A stretch of DNA of 46,696 nt, from the NCBI GenBank assembly GCA_028065725.1, contig JAPTVL010000112.1, forward strand, positions 1 through 46,696, written 5' to 3'. This stretch comes from Betaproteobacteria bacterium (GTDB taxonomy: Bacteria > Pseudomonadota > Gammaproteobacteria > Burkholderiales > Rhodocyclaceae). The stretch's first letter is position 1; every line of letters begins with the position of its first letter. The notes under the pieces were generated by a model that had not been told where the DNA came from, did no database searches, and worked only from the letters and a program-made list of their open reading frames with translations. Below are positions 15,512 through 24,369 of this stretch, in pieces. The translations under genes and the position numbers were made by a program.

Positions 15512-17851
15512 ATGTTCAAGTTCTCGCTGGTAGATTTTTCCATCCGTCGCCCGAAACTGGTACTGCTGCTGGTCGGGCTGCTGACCCTGCTGTTCCTCAC
15601 TCAGTTTCCGAAGATCCGGACGGACACCAACCCGAAGCACATGCTGCCGGCGACCTCGGACGTGCGGGTCTGGAACAACAAAGTGGACAAGACTTTCGGG
15701 CTTTACGCGGACACCATCGTCGTCGGCGTGGAAAACGATGCGGGGGTGCTCAACCGGGAGACCCTCGGCCGCATTGCCCATATCACCGACGCTATTCTCG
15801 GGCTGAACGGCGTAGCCTCGCGCGACGTCAGCAGCTTCTCGACGATTACCAATGTGACCGCCGAGGCGGGCACCCTCAACGTCGGGCCGCTCATGCCGGC
15901 TGCCCCCAAGACCGACGCCGACGTCGAGGCACTGCGGGCGGCCTTGTTCGGCAACCCGCTGTTCCTCAATCGCGTCATCTCCCAGGACGGCAAAACCACG
16001 GCCATCTATGTGCCGTTGGAGAAAGGCGCCAACGGCGCGGAGATCGCCGACAAGATCCGGGCGATCATAGCCAAAGAGAAGGGACCGGAGCGCTATTACA
16101 TCGCCGGCGACCCGGTGGCGCGCGACACCTTCGGCGCCGAGATGTTCAAGCTGATGGCGATCTTCTCGCCCATCGCCGGCATCATCATGTTCGCGGCAAT
16201 CCAGTACATGTTCCGCAACCTGGCGCTATCCGCGGCCATGATGGGCGTGTCCATGGTGGCGATCATCTGGAGCATGGGCTTGCTGATCGGAGCGGGCTTC
16301 CCGGTGCACATCATGAGTTCGATGGCGCCCGTCTTCCTCATGGCGATCGCCACGGACAGCATCCACATCTTCAACGAGTTCTATTTCCGCTACCGGGAAC
16401 GGGGCGACAAGCTGGCGGCGATCCGCGAGACCATGGCAGCGGTGAGCCGTCCAGTGCGCTTTACGGCGCTCGCCACGGCGGCGGGCTTCGCCGTGCTGAT
16501 CTTCATGAATATCGTGCCGGTGAAAATCTTCGGCGCCCTGATCGCCTTCGGCACGGTGGTGCTGCGCCTGCTCTCCTTCAGCGTCATCCCCGCCGTGCTC
16601 ACCTTCGTGCGCGAGGACCGCCTCGCCCGCGCGATCAACAGCACGAATGTGGAGGATGACCGCACCGCCCGGGCCCTCGGGCGCCTGGGCACCCTCGGGG
16701 CGACCCGACCCTGGACCATCGTGGCCGTGGCGGCTGTCCTGGTGGTGCTCTCCGCCTGGGGCACATCCAAGATCCACGTGAACAACAACCTGGTGGCTTG
16801 GTTCAAGGCGTCCAGCGACATCCGCGTCGCCGACACCGTCATGAACCGGGCGCTGGGCGGGACCTCCCTCGGTTACCTGGTGGTCGAGTCCAAGGAGGCG
16901 GAGTTCATGAAGCGGCCGGAGGCGATGCGCTGGATAGAAGGCCTGCAGCGCCACCTGGAAACCCTGCCGGTGGTGGGCAAGACCTTTTCCGTGGCCGACT
17001 ACGTGAAGCGCATCAACCGCGTCCTGCACGACGACGATCCCAAGTACGACACCGTGCCGGACAGCAAGAATGCCATAGGCCAGTACCTGTTCCTGTTCGG
17101 CATGTCGGCCAAGCCGTCGGACCTGGACAACGTGGTGAATCCGGCCTTCGACCAGGCCAACGTCTGGGTGCAACTGAAGACCTGGGATGCGCAGGCGATG
17201 CGCCAGGTGATCGCCGCCACGGAGAGCTACCAGAAGGCCAATCCCCTGCCGGTCACGGTGAAGCCGGCGGGCATCGCCTACTTCAACCTGGTGTGGAACA
17301 ACGAGGTGCTGGGCGACCTGGTACGCGGTTTCGGCCTCGCCCTGGTAGTGGTGTTCGTCATCCTGGCCCTCGACTTCCGCTCGGTGAAGTGGGCCTTGGT
17401 GGGCTACGTGCCGCTGCTCTTCACCATCCTGCTTATCTACGGCGTGGTCGGCTTCGTGGGCAAGGACTTCGACATGCCCTTGTCGGTGATGAGCACGCTT
17501 TCGTTGGGCATGGCGGTGGATTTCCCCATCCATTTCATCAGCCGCCTGCGCCAGCGACTGTCGGAAACGGGTACGACCGACCTGGCCCAGGCGCTCGCGT
17601 GGACGGCGGCACGGCCCGGCAGGGGAATCATGCGCAACGCGGCACTGTTCGCCGCCGCTTTTTCCGTGATGATGTTTGCGCCGCTTACGCCCTACGTGGC
17701 GGTGGGTGCCTTCATTGTCGCCATGATGCTGCTCTCGGCTCTGCTCACCTTGCTGCTGCTGCCGGCCCTGATAACGCTGGGGCGGCCCTGGCTGGTGGAC
17801 CAACCCATGCTGGCGGCCGTGGTGGCCCCGCAACAATCAATAGGAGACTGA
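15512..17851 (+). CDS. MMPL/RND-superfamily exporter
   Basis: A 779-residue inner-membrane protein with two repeats, each one helix, a periplasmic loop and a five-helix bundle. The transmembrane acidic motifs are IATDSIHIFNEF near 276 in the first half and GMAVDFPIHF near 663 in the second, typical of MMPL-type proton-driven exporters. The length is that of the short MMPL/hydrophobe-exporter form without adaptor or TolC partners. A good ribosome-binding site (AAGGGGAT) precedes the ATG. It is 1 bp upstream of a LolA-like gene and a porin-like gene, a trio suggesting export of a lipid or hydrophobic compound to the outer membrane. Confidence 0.85.
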   Translation: MFKFSLVDFSIRRPKLVLLLVGLLTLLFLTQFPKIRTDTNPKHMLPATSDVRVWNNKVDKTFGLYADTIVVGVENDAGVLNRETLGRIAHITDAILGLNGVASRDVSSFSTITNVTAEAGTLNVGPLMPAAPKTDADVEALRAALFGNPLFLNRVISQDGKTTAIYVPLEKGANGAEIADKIRAIIAKEKGPERYYIAGDPVARDTFGAEMFKLMAIFSPIAGIIMFAAIQYMFRNLALSAAMMGVSMVAIIWSMGLLIGAGFPVHIMSSMAPVFLMAIATDSIHIFNEFYFRYRERGDKLAAIRETMAAVSRPVRFTALATAAGFAVLIFMNIVPVKIFGALIAFGTVVLRLLSFSVIPAVLTFVREDRLARAINSTNVEDDRTARALGRLGTLGATRPWTIVAVAAVLVVLSAWGTSKIHVNNNLVAWFKASSDIRVADTVMNRALGGTSLGYLVVESKEAEFMKRPEAMRWIEGLQRHLETLPVVGKTFSVADYVKRINRVLHDDDPKYDTVPDSKNAIGQYLFLFGMSAKPSDLDNVVNPAFDQANVWVQLKTWDAQAMRQVIAATESYQKANPLPVTVKPAGIAYFNLVWNNEVLGDLVRGFGLALVVVFVILALDFRSVKWALVGYVPLLFTILLIYGVVGFVGKDFDMPLSVMSTLSLGMAVDFPIHFISRLRQRLSETGTTDLAQALAWTAARPGRGIMRNAALFAAAFSVMMFAPLTPYVAVGAFIVAMMLLSALLTLLLLPALITLGRPWLVDQPMLAAVVAPQQSIGD

Positions 17852-17852
17852 T

Positions 17853-18647
17853 ATGAAACGATGGCTCGCACTGGCTGCATTGGCCGCATTGCTGTTTCCG
17901 CTATACGCCTGGGCACTCTCCGGCGAGGAGGTGATGCAGAAGTCCCAGGCCGCATTCCTCTATCCGGGCAAGGACTTCAAGGCGCGCGTCCTCATGAAGC
18001 TGATCAGCAAGGACGGCCAGGTGCGGGTACGCGAGATGACCCTGCTGCGCAAAAACATGGCCGGCCCTGGCGGTGAGCAGAAGTACTTCATGTATTTCTT
18101 CCAGCCGGCCGACGTGAAGGACATGAGCTTCATGATCTACAAGTATCCGGCCAAGAACGCCGATCGCTGGATGTTCATTCCCGCGATCAACATGGTCAAG
18201 CGTATCGCCGCCCAGGACAATCGCTCCAGCTTCGTCGGCTCCGACTTTACTTACGAGGACGTTTCCGGTCGCAATATCGAGGACGACAGCCATGTCATCG
18301 AGCGCGAAGAAAAGCTGGGCAATCGCGACTGCTACGTGGTGAAGAGCACGCCCAAGGCCGGCGACGCGGACTTCGGCTACAAGCTCACCTGGATAGACAA
18401 GGCTAATTTCCTGCCCCTCAAGGAAGTTCAGTACGACAAGAAAGGCGCTCCCTACAAGCAGTACAGCGCCGACGAGATCACCGAGATCAAGGGCTTCCCC
18501 ACAGTGATCAAGCGCACCATGAAGAACTTGCAGACGGGACACTCTACCTCCGTGGTCTACCTCAAGGCCGATTACGATCTGGGCATCGAGGACAGCCTGT
18601 TCTCCGAGCGCTTCCTGCGCCAGCCGCCGCGCAAATGGATCGAGTGA
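17853..18647 (+). CDS. LolA-like outer-membrane lipoprotein-sorting protein
   Basis: The 264-residue periplasmic protein has a signal peptide (about 1-22, ending AWA) and the LolA-like fold region with EEVMQKSQ near the N-terminus, RVREMTLLRKN and the FLPLKEVQYDKKG segment typical of PF17131-type proteins. A ribosome-binding site (AGGAGA) overlaps the end of the exporter gene. Its stop overlaps the next start (TGATG). Proteins of this kind are encoded beside MMPL exporters and may carry the exported lipid across the periplasm. Confidence 0.85.
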   Translation: MKRWLALAALAALLFPLYAWALSGEEVMQKSQAAFLYPGKDFKARVLMKLISKDGQVRVREMTLLRKNMAGPGGEQKYFMYFFQPADVKDMSFMIYKYPAKNADRWMFIPAINMVKRIAAQDNRSSFVGSDFTYEDVSGRNIEDDSHVIEREEKLGNRDCYVVKSTPKAGDADFGYKLTWIDKANFLPLKEVQYDKKGAPYKQYSADEITEIKGFPTVIKRTMKNLQTGHSTSVVYLKADYDLGIEDSLFSERFLRQPPRKWIE

Positions 18648-19882
18648 TGCGAGCAGCGCAGATGGGCGCGAGAATGGTCGCCCTGGCCGCGTCGCTGCTG
18701 GCCGCAGCGCCGGCCGCGGCCGACTTGAGCGTCTCCGGCTTTCTGCAGCAGAACACCGCCGTCAACACGGCCGGCGCAAACCCGGATGGCCGCGACTACA
18801 AGTGGCAGGAAGAGCGCGCGCAATTGAAGCTCGAGGCTACGGGCGGCGCCTGGCGAGGATACTTCAAGGGCGACGGCTATTACGATGACCTGGGCCGGGG
18901 CGGTGGCGGGGATGTGCGCGAGGCCTACGTCGATTACACCGGCGGCGCCTTCGACCTGCAGGTCGGCCGGCAGGTCATCACCTGGGGACTGGGCGACCTG
19001 GTATTCGTGAATGACGTTTTCCCCATGGATTACGAGGCCCTCTTCACCGGGCGACCGCTGGAATATCTCAAGCGTGGCGTCGATGCCGTGAAGCTGGGCG
19101 CCTACTCCAAGTTCGCCAACCTCGAATTGGTGCTGGAGCCGAATTTTCGCGAGAGTCGCATCCCGGATGCGCGCCGTTTCTGGCTGTATGATCCCATGCC
19201 GGCAGTGACGAACCGCGAAACAGTCAAGCCGGGCCAAGGCGATGTCGGTCTGCGCATCTATCGCGATGTCGCCGGCTACGACGCGGCGCTCTACCTGTAT
19301 CGCGGCTTCCAGCGCACGCCGTCGATGCGGCCCGACAGTCTGACCGCGCCGACGAAAATCACTTACTTCTACCCGCAACTCTCGACCTATGGTGCCAGTG
19401 TCTCCGGCCAGGTCGGCGACGGCGTTCTGAGCATGGAGGCCGCCTATTACGATTCCCGCCAGGACCGGTCCGGCACCGACTTCGCCGTACCCAATTCCCA
19501 GACACGCCTACTGCTTGCCTATCAACTCCAGCCTTGGGAGGATTTCACGCTCAACCTCCAGTACTATGAGGAGCGCATGCAGGACTACGGCGCCTACCTG
19601 GCCTCGCTGCCGGCCGGCTTCCCGGTGGAGAAGCGCTGGAACCCCACGGTCGGCCTGCGCGCCACGCAGTTCTATCGACATCAGACGCTGCGCCTTTCTC
19701 TCTACGCGTCCTACAACACGAGCAACGACGACCGCTTCGTCAACCCGGAACTTCGCTACAGTTTCACAGACCGGGTGTGGGGTGCCGTCGGTGTCAATAT
19801 TTTCGGTGGCAAGCTTTGGGGGCAGTTCGGGCAACTGGTGCGCGACGACAACCTCTACATCCAGATGCGCTACGAGTTCTAA
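18647..19882 (+). CDS. DUF1302-like outer-membrane beta-barrel protein
   Basis: The 411-residue product (start at 18647 in the TGATG overlap; an in-frame ATG at 18635 is also possible) has a signal peptide ending AAAD. It then has alternating beta-strand sequence rich in Tyr/Gly, with AYVDYTGGAFDLQVGRQ and EYLKRGVDAVK motifs, and ends in Phe, as expected of an outer-membrane barrel. It completes the MMPL-LolA-like-barrel trio. The barrel may be the exit for, or a receptor of, the transported molecule. Confidence 0.85.
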   Translation: MRAAQMGARMVALAASLLAAAPAAADLSVSGFLQQNTAVNTAGANPDGRDYKWQEERAQLKLEATGGAWRGYFKGDGYYDDLGRGGGGDVREAYVDYTGGAFDLQVGRQVITWGLGDLVFVNDVFPMDYEALFTGRPLEYLKRGVDAVKLGAYSKFANLELVLEPNFRESRIPDARRFWLYDPMPAVTNRETVKPGQGDVGLRIYRDVAGYDAALYLYRGFQRTPSMRPDSLTAPTKITYFYPQLSTYGASVSGQVGDGVLSMEAAYYDSRQDRSGTDFAVPNSQTRLLLAYQLQPWEDFTLNLQYYEERMQDYGAYLASLPAGFPVEKRWNPTVGLRATQFYRHQTLRLSLYASYNTSNDDRFVNPELRYSFTDRVWGAVGVNIFGGKLWGQFGQLVRDDNLYIQMRYEF

Positions 19883-19926
19883 TGCCGCCTCACGCGCCCA
19901 TATCCGAAATGACTCAGGAGATTCCG

Positions 19927-20274
19927 ATGAAAGCACTGTTCATTCTCAACGACGGGCCTTATGGTTCGGAACGCAGCTACAACGGGCTGCGGCTCGCCCG
20001 ATCGGCGGCGAACAAGGAGGCAGAAGTCAAGGTGTTTCTGATCGGCGACGCGGCGGCTTGCGCGAAATCCGGACAAAAAGTGCCTCAAGGCTATTACAAC
20101 ATCGGCGTCATGCTGGGCGCCGTGATCCGGCGTACCGCAGAGGTTGGCGTGTGCGGCACCTGCATGGACGCTCGCGGTATCAAGGACGAAGACCTGGTGG
20201 AGGGATCCCATCGCAGCAGCATGGAGCAACTGACCGACTGGACCCTCTGGGCGGACAAAGTGATGGTATTTTAG
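19927..20274 (+). CDS. DsrE/DsrF-like small sulfur-relay family protein
   Basis: The start at 19927 follows a CAGGAG ribosome-binding site and is preferred over the longer frame from 19777, which lies inside the barrel gene. The 115-residue protein has a DsrE fold with a GDAAACAKSGQ loop (Cys near 43) and a CGTCMDARG segment (Cys near 77 and 80). DsrE-family proteins bind or transfer persulfide. It lies 44 bp after the barrel gene. Together with the two rhodanese domains it points to sulfur or selenium relay chemistry in this locus. Confidence 0.85.
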   Translation: MKALFILNDGPYGSERSYNGLRLARSAANKEAEVKVFLIGDAAACAKSGQKVPQGYYNIGVMLGAVIRRTAEVGVCGTCMDARGIKDEDLVEGSHRSSMEQLTDWTLWADKVMVF

Positions 20275-20329
20275 GCGGCAGGTCTGCGAACCGCGACAAC
20301 TCCAGGCAATCAGCCGGTCAACCGAAAAA

Positions 20330-21133
20330 ATGTGTGAACTCTTTGGAATCAGTGCCAGCGTCCCGTTCAAGCCGGCAGACGCCATGCGGACGTTTCGCCT
20401 TCGTGGGGGGCAGACCGCGGGCAATCCAGACGGCTGGGGCATCGCGTACTGGGAGGAAACATCGTTTCGGCTGTTCAAGGCGCCGGAGCCGGCTGCCGGT
20501 AGTGCTCTTTTCCAGCGCTTGTGTACGACGGTGCGTTCAAGCCTGATCCTGGCCCACGTCAGGAAAGCCAACTATCCGCCGGTCAATACGCTGACCAACA
20601 CCCACCCCTTCCTGAGCGAGTGCTGTGGCAAGGAGTGGGCTTTCGCGCACAACGGTCTGGTTCCCGAGGTGGTGGCGCTGGAGCTGGCCCGCGAGCATCC
20701 GGTCTGCCGACCCGGCGGGCAGACCGATTCCGAATACGCTTTCTGCCACCTCTTGGGCTACATCGCGCAGCGTTTCGATGGCGCCGAGTTGCCCGGCTCG
20801 GCAGCCTGGCTGCAGACCTTCGCCACGATCAGCGAGCTCGTCGCGGCGCACGGGAAGTTCAATTTCCTGTTGTCGGATGGCGAGCACCTGATCGCCTACG
20901 GACATGACAGGCTTCACTATCTGGAATGGCACGGCAGGGACGAGCGGAAAATGGATTGGCCGGAGGATATGGCAATGGTGGCGACGCAGCCGCTGGACGA
21001 CGACGCGGGATGGACGGCCTTCGATCGGGGTGAGTTGCGCCTGTACCGACTCGGTATACTGCTAGGACGTGTTTTGACTGACCCTTACCCTCTGTCCAAA
21101 GCAAACAAGGCCGCAATCCTGGCGCTAGAATGA
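20330..21133 (+). CDS. Class II glutamine amidotransferase (YafJ-like)
   Basis: The 267-residue protein begins MCELFGISA; Cys2 becomes the N-terminal nucleophile after Met removal. The Ntn-type glutaminase pattern follows, with RLRGGQTAGNPDGWGIA, LAHVRKANYPPVNTLTNTHPF and FAHNG. It is a stand-alone glutaminase domain of the YafJ type, with no synthase domain. The ribosome-binding site is weak. It is the last gene of the rightward set, and its partner or amide acceptor is unknown. Confidence 0.9.
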   Translation: MCELFGISASVPFKPADAMRTFRLRGGQTAGNPDGWGIAYWEETSFRLFKAPEPAAGSALFQRLCTTVRSSLILAHVRKANYPPVNTLTNTHPFLSECCGKEWAFAHNGLVPEVVALELAREHPVCRPGGQTDSEYAFCHLLGYIAQRFDGAELPGSAAWLQTFATISELVAAHGKFNFLLSDGEHLIAYGHDRLHYLEWHGRDERKMDWPEDMAMVATQPLDDDAGWTAFDRGELRLYRLGILLGRVLTDPYPLSKANKAAILALE

Positions 21134-21609
21134 GACTTCCTGGCTGTCTCGATTACCACGCCCTGTTGGTGATGTTGCCTACGAGAGTATTTAGGCCATG
21201 CTGCACTGTTTTCCCTTCAGGGGAAGGCGGTCGTGTAGCAGTCCACACAACCTTACTCATGCGACTGGTGCGACTCGAACCGTGCACTGGCCACAGTCGC
21301 AATCCGCACAGGGCCGATGGATTCATCTCTTGCTCATGCCGGCTCCCCCACAACAACATCCATCACTGCCATTTTGTGTCGGCGGCGAGAACGGGTCGCG
21401 AAAATTACCGAAATGTAATCCGCGAGTCAGCTTCCCGTTAGTCGGAATACCGGAAAATACGTCCGCTGATATCTCGTGAACTCGCAACATGTGACCCCCG
21501 AGTAATTGACATATAATGAAAATTCAGTCGCCTACTGCATCCCCAAAGACTTTTGCCACGAATGTTTGGTAATCCGCCAGAGTTCTATCCGCAGCGCAGG
21601 GGTGTGAGC
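21134..21609. other. Non-coding gap between amidotransferase and metal-efflux genes
   Basis: About 475 bp without a convincing gene. Short frames here have no ribosome-binding site or family resemblance. A TATAAT box lies at 21512-21517, about 90 bp upstream of the next gene, and may be the -10 element of the metal-efflux operon. The TTGACA directly touching it cannot act as its -35. No clear CueR- or CzcR-type palindrome was found by eye. Confidence 0.4.
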
Positions 21610-22002
21610 ATGAGCCTGCGACGCGTTGCGCGCATACTCTTGGTCAGTTGGCTATTTACCTTGCTGGTGTGTTTTTACAGCGACTTCTCCCAAACGCGGG
21701 CGGACCCGGCCGGGAACCCCCCTGTTGCGCACGAACGGAGCGGTTCTTCCGAGCATGGCGTTAGCGCTCAGGACGTGGATGCCTGCTGCACCATACTGCA
21801 AAAGCTGCCTACATTTTTCAAAATGGGCAAGATCGAGGCGCCGCAGCAAGCTCTGCTGTATGCCTTGCCCCCCTACTTCCTCGTTGTCTTGAGCGTTCTG
21901 CTGGTCACGGCCAAGCTGCGCTTTTTCTGCACCGATCCACCGGGCAAGCTCTCCCCCCTGCTGGCGACCAACGCCCTCTGGCCCAACGCCCCACCCCGCT
22001 GA
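21610..22002 (+). CDS. Small membrane protein preceding the HME-RND operon, function unknown
   Basis: A 130-residue protein chosen from the ATG at 21610. It has an N-terminal hydrophobic helix (about 9-23), a polar periplasmic-looking stretch with a vicinal Cys pair (VDACC, about 57-58), a second helix (about 85-103) and a Pro-rich tail. The vicinal cysteines could bind a soft metal. It is followed by the outer-membrane factor gene of the efflux system after about 100 bp. I do not recognise the family; association with metal efflux is by neighbourhood. Confidence 0.55.
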   Translation: MSLRRVARILLVSWLFTLLVCFYSDFSQTRADPAGNPPVAHERSGSSEHGVSAQDVDACCTILQKLPTFFKMGKIEAPQQALLYALPPYFLVVLSVLLVTAKLRFFCTDPPGKLSPLLATNALWPNAPPR

Positions 22003-22108
22003 ACTGCTTCCCCGGCTAAAGATCGGGTTGGCCTGCGCCTGTTTTAAAGCTGTTCGTCCAAGGCGACCAATCTCCTTTCGTTCAGAAGTCATTTCGGGAA
22101 TACCTTCT

Positions 22109-23392
22109 ATGTCGTCACCTTGGATCACCCGGGGGGCGTGGCGCCTCTCCATGCTCCTTGTCGCCAGTGCTCTGCTGGGCGGCTACCAGCAAAGCGCCGA
22201 CGCCGCGGGCATGAGCTTGGCGCAAGCAATCGATATCTCGATTCAGAGCAACAAGGATCTACAAGCCGCGCGTTATATCGTCGAGGAAGCGCGCGCGCGT
22301 TTGGTGCAGGCTGGTCTGCCGCCAAATCCACGGCTGGATATTGCTGAGAAAAACGATGTCCTTTTCAGGAACGAGGGCGAATACGCTGCCAGCGCCGGCG
22401 TCAGCCAGCAGTTCTCCATCGCGGGTCGCCTCGCCCATCAAAAAGAAGTTGCGCGCGTGGATGTAGCCTTGGCTCTGGCCGAGATCAAGCAGGCCAAGCT
22501 CAAGTTAGCGGGCGAGGTCAGCGCTGAATTCTATCGGCTATTGGTGCTCGACCGGCAGATCGCGCTACGCGAGCGCTTGATCGTTGCCGAGCAAGCGCTG
22601 GTGCTGGGCACCCGCAATCGATTCAAAGCGGCCGAAGTTTCAGAGCTCGACGTCAACACCGCCCAACTCGAACTGCAGCGCTTGGCTCAGGAGCGCGCCC
22701 TGTTGCTGAGCCAACGGATGAGCCAACTGGCCCGGATGAATCAGTTGCTCGGCAGATCTGCGAGCCAAGCTCTGGCGCTGGATGAGGCCCTGCCCGCCAA
22801 GGAATCATTGCCGGCTCTGGCTGACTTGCAACGCCAGGCATTGGCGTCGCGGCCCGACCTGCGCTTCGCGTTGCTCGGTGCCGATCGTGCTCGTGCCAAC
22901 CAGGCACTGGCGCGGGCGCAGCGCTGGGAGGACTGGACTGTGGGCGTCGGGCTGGAACAAGGCCGTCAGGTCATCGATGGAGGCCCGCCCCAAAATAGCA
23001 GCCGAGTTATCGGGCTGAGCCTGTCGATTCCCTTGCCCTTGCGCAATCGGAATCAAGGAAATGTCGCTGCAGCCGCCGCTGCTGGAGAACAAGCTGATGC
23101 GCGTATCGAAGCGCTCAAGCTCAGCATCAGCAACGAGGTGGCCGGCGCTTATGCGGAAACGGAACGATTGCAGCAGGCGCTATCGGAATACCGCAGCAAT
23201 ATGCTGGGGGTCAGCGCACGCAACGTGCGACTTGCCCAGCAGGGATACGAGCAGGGACTCATACCGGTCGGAGACGTGGTTCGGATCCAGCGCCAGCAGG
23301 GCGAGCTGAATATTGCCTATCTGAACACGCTCGACCAATACCTTCAGGCACTGGCGAGATTGCGTAGCGCTACTGGAAATTTCCTCAAGTAG
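22109..23392 (+). CDS. TolC-family outer-membrane factor (CusC/CzcC-like)
   Basis: The 427-residue protein has a signal sequence (about 10-32) and two outer-membrane-efflux-protein repeats with the expected long helices (about 40-210 and 240-425), including MSLAQAIDISIQSNKDLQAA and the closing QYLQALARLRSATGNFLK. It forms the outer-membrane duct of the tripartite pump encoded with the next two genes. The signal region contains LLGGYQQ, which looks like a lipobox whose Cys has become Tyr, so it is probably not acylated. An upstream in-frame ATG at 22028 is possible but has no better signal. Confidence 0.85.
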   Translation: MSSPWITRGAWRLSMLLVASALLGGYQQSADAAGMSLAQAIDISIQSNKDLQAARYIVEEARARLVQAGLPPNPRLDIAEKNDVLFRNEGEYAASAGVSQQFSIAGRLAHQKEVARVDVALALAEIKQAKLKLAGEVSAEFYRLLVLDRQIALRERLIVAEQALVLGTRNRFKAAEVSELDVNTAQLELQRLAQERALLLSQRMSQLARMNQLLGRSASQALALDEALPAKESLPALADLQRQALASRPDLRFALLGADRARANQALARAQRWEDWTVGVGLEQGRQVIDGGPPQNSSRVIGLSLSIPLPLRNRNQGNVAAAAAAGEQADARIEALKLSISNEVAGAYAETERLQQALSEYRSNMLGVSARNVRLAQQGYEQGLIPVGDVVRIQRQQGELNIAYLNTLDQYLQALARLRSATGNFLK

Positions 23393-23427
23393 CAAGGCCA
23401 CTCTAAATGAATTGTGAAAGGAATGCG

Positions 23428-24366
23428 ATGAGAAATGTTCTGAACGGTCGACTGCTCGGCCTGCTGCTGGCGCTCTTCGCTGCGCCTCTGGTCTTTGCGC
23501 ATGGCGGGGCGATCGAGGTCGGCAGCGGCGCGCGCGGCCCGGTGCAATTGAGTGCTGCGCAGCAGCGGGCGATCGCCTTGCAACTGGCGCCCGCCAGCCT
23601 CCGTCCGTTGTCCACGGAATTGAATCTGAACGGCGAGGTGCAACTGCTTCCCAATCGCCAGGCAGACGTCAGCACGCGCATCAGTGGGCAGGTCAAGGCG
23701 CTTTACGCGAATCTGGGGGACCGGGTCAGGCTCGGCCAGCGTTTGGCCTTGGTGCAATCCCGGCTGGTGGGCGACCCACCGCCCAGCGTAACCATCAATG
23801 CGCCCAAGAGCGGCGTGATCGACGCCCGCAACGTGGTCGTCGGCCAGGCGGTGGATCCCCGCACGGTGCTGTTCCACATCAGTGACCGTTCGCAGGTTTT
23901 CGTGGCCGCGCGGGTGTATGAAGAAGATATCGGCAAGATCAAGCCGGGGCAAGAAGCCCGCGTCCGGGCACTGGGCTATCCGAAGCAGGTGTTCAACGGC
24001 AAGATCAGCCTGATCGATCCCGATCTGGATCCCTTGAGCCGTACCGTGAAGGTGTGGATACGGCTCGCCAATCCGCGGGATCTACTCAAACCCAGCATGT
24101 TTGTCCGCGCCGCTGTCGTCTTGCGGCGCAACGAGGCCGCGCTCACCATCCCCAACAGCGCCATCATCGAAGCCAATGGCGAAAAGTTCGTGTTCGTCCG
24201 AGAAGGGAACAAATACCACCGGGTGGAAATCAGCATCGGTGCCAAGGACGACGAATACAGTGAAATCACCGACGGTCTGGTGCCGGGGGACGAGGTGGTG
24301 ACCCAGGGCAATCGCGAGATTTACACGATGTGGCTCACCGGCGGGCAAATGAAGGCGGAGGAATAA
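23428..24366 (+). CDS. RND periplasmic adaptor (CusB/CzcB-like), apparently without an alpha-hairpin
   Basis: I chose the ATG at 23428, preceded by GAAAGGAA, over the ATG at 23407. The 312-residue product has a signal peptide (about 1-24, ending FAH), then lipoyl, beta-barrel and membrane-proximal domains. Between the two lipoyl half-motifs (RISGQVKALYANLGDRV and APKSGVIDARNVVVGQAV) there are only about 20 residues, so the long coiled-coil hairpin that normally contacts TolC is missing. It should link the RND pump and TolC-like channel in the periplasm. The HGG after the signal may bind metal. It overlaps no gene but lies 3 bp before the pump gene. Confidence 0.85.
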   Translation: MRNVLNGRLLGLLLALFAAPLVFAHGGAIEVGSGARGPVQLSAAQQRAIALQLAPASLRPLSTELNLNGEVQLLPNRQADVSTRISGQVKALYANLGDRVRLGQRLALVQSRLVGDPPPSVTINAPKSGVIDARNVVVGQAVDPRTVLFHISDRSQVFVAARVYEEDIGKIKPGQEARVRALGYPKQVFNGKISLIDPDLDPLSRTVKVWIRLANPRDLLKPSMFVRAAVVLRRNEAALTIPNSAIIEANGEKFVFVREGNKYHRVEISIGAKDDEYSEITDGLVPGDEVVTQGNREIYTMWLTGGQMKAEE

Positions 24367-24369
24367 ATC

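Noticed and set aside
21506..21517. TTGACA directly followed by TATAAT
   Set aside because: The two boxes have no spacer, so they cannot be a -35/-10 pair of the same promoter; only the TATAAT was kept as a possible -10.
22157..22200. Lipoprotein signal of the first TolC-like protein
   Set aside because: The sequence LLGGY resembles a lipobox but has Tyr where the acylated Cys must be; treated as an ordinary signal peptide.
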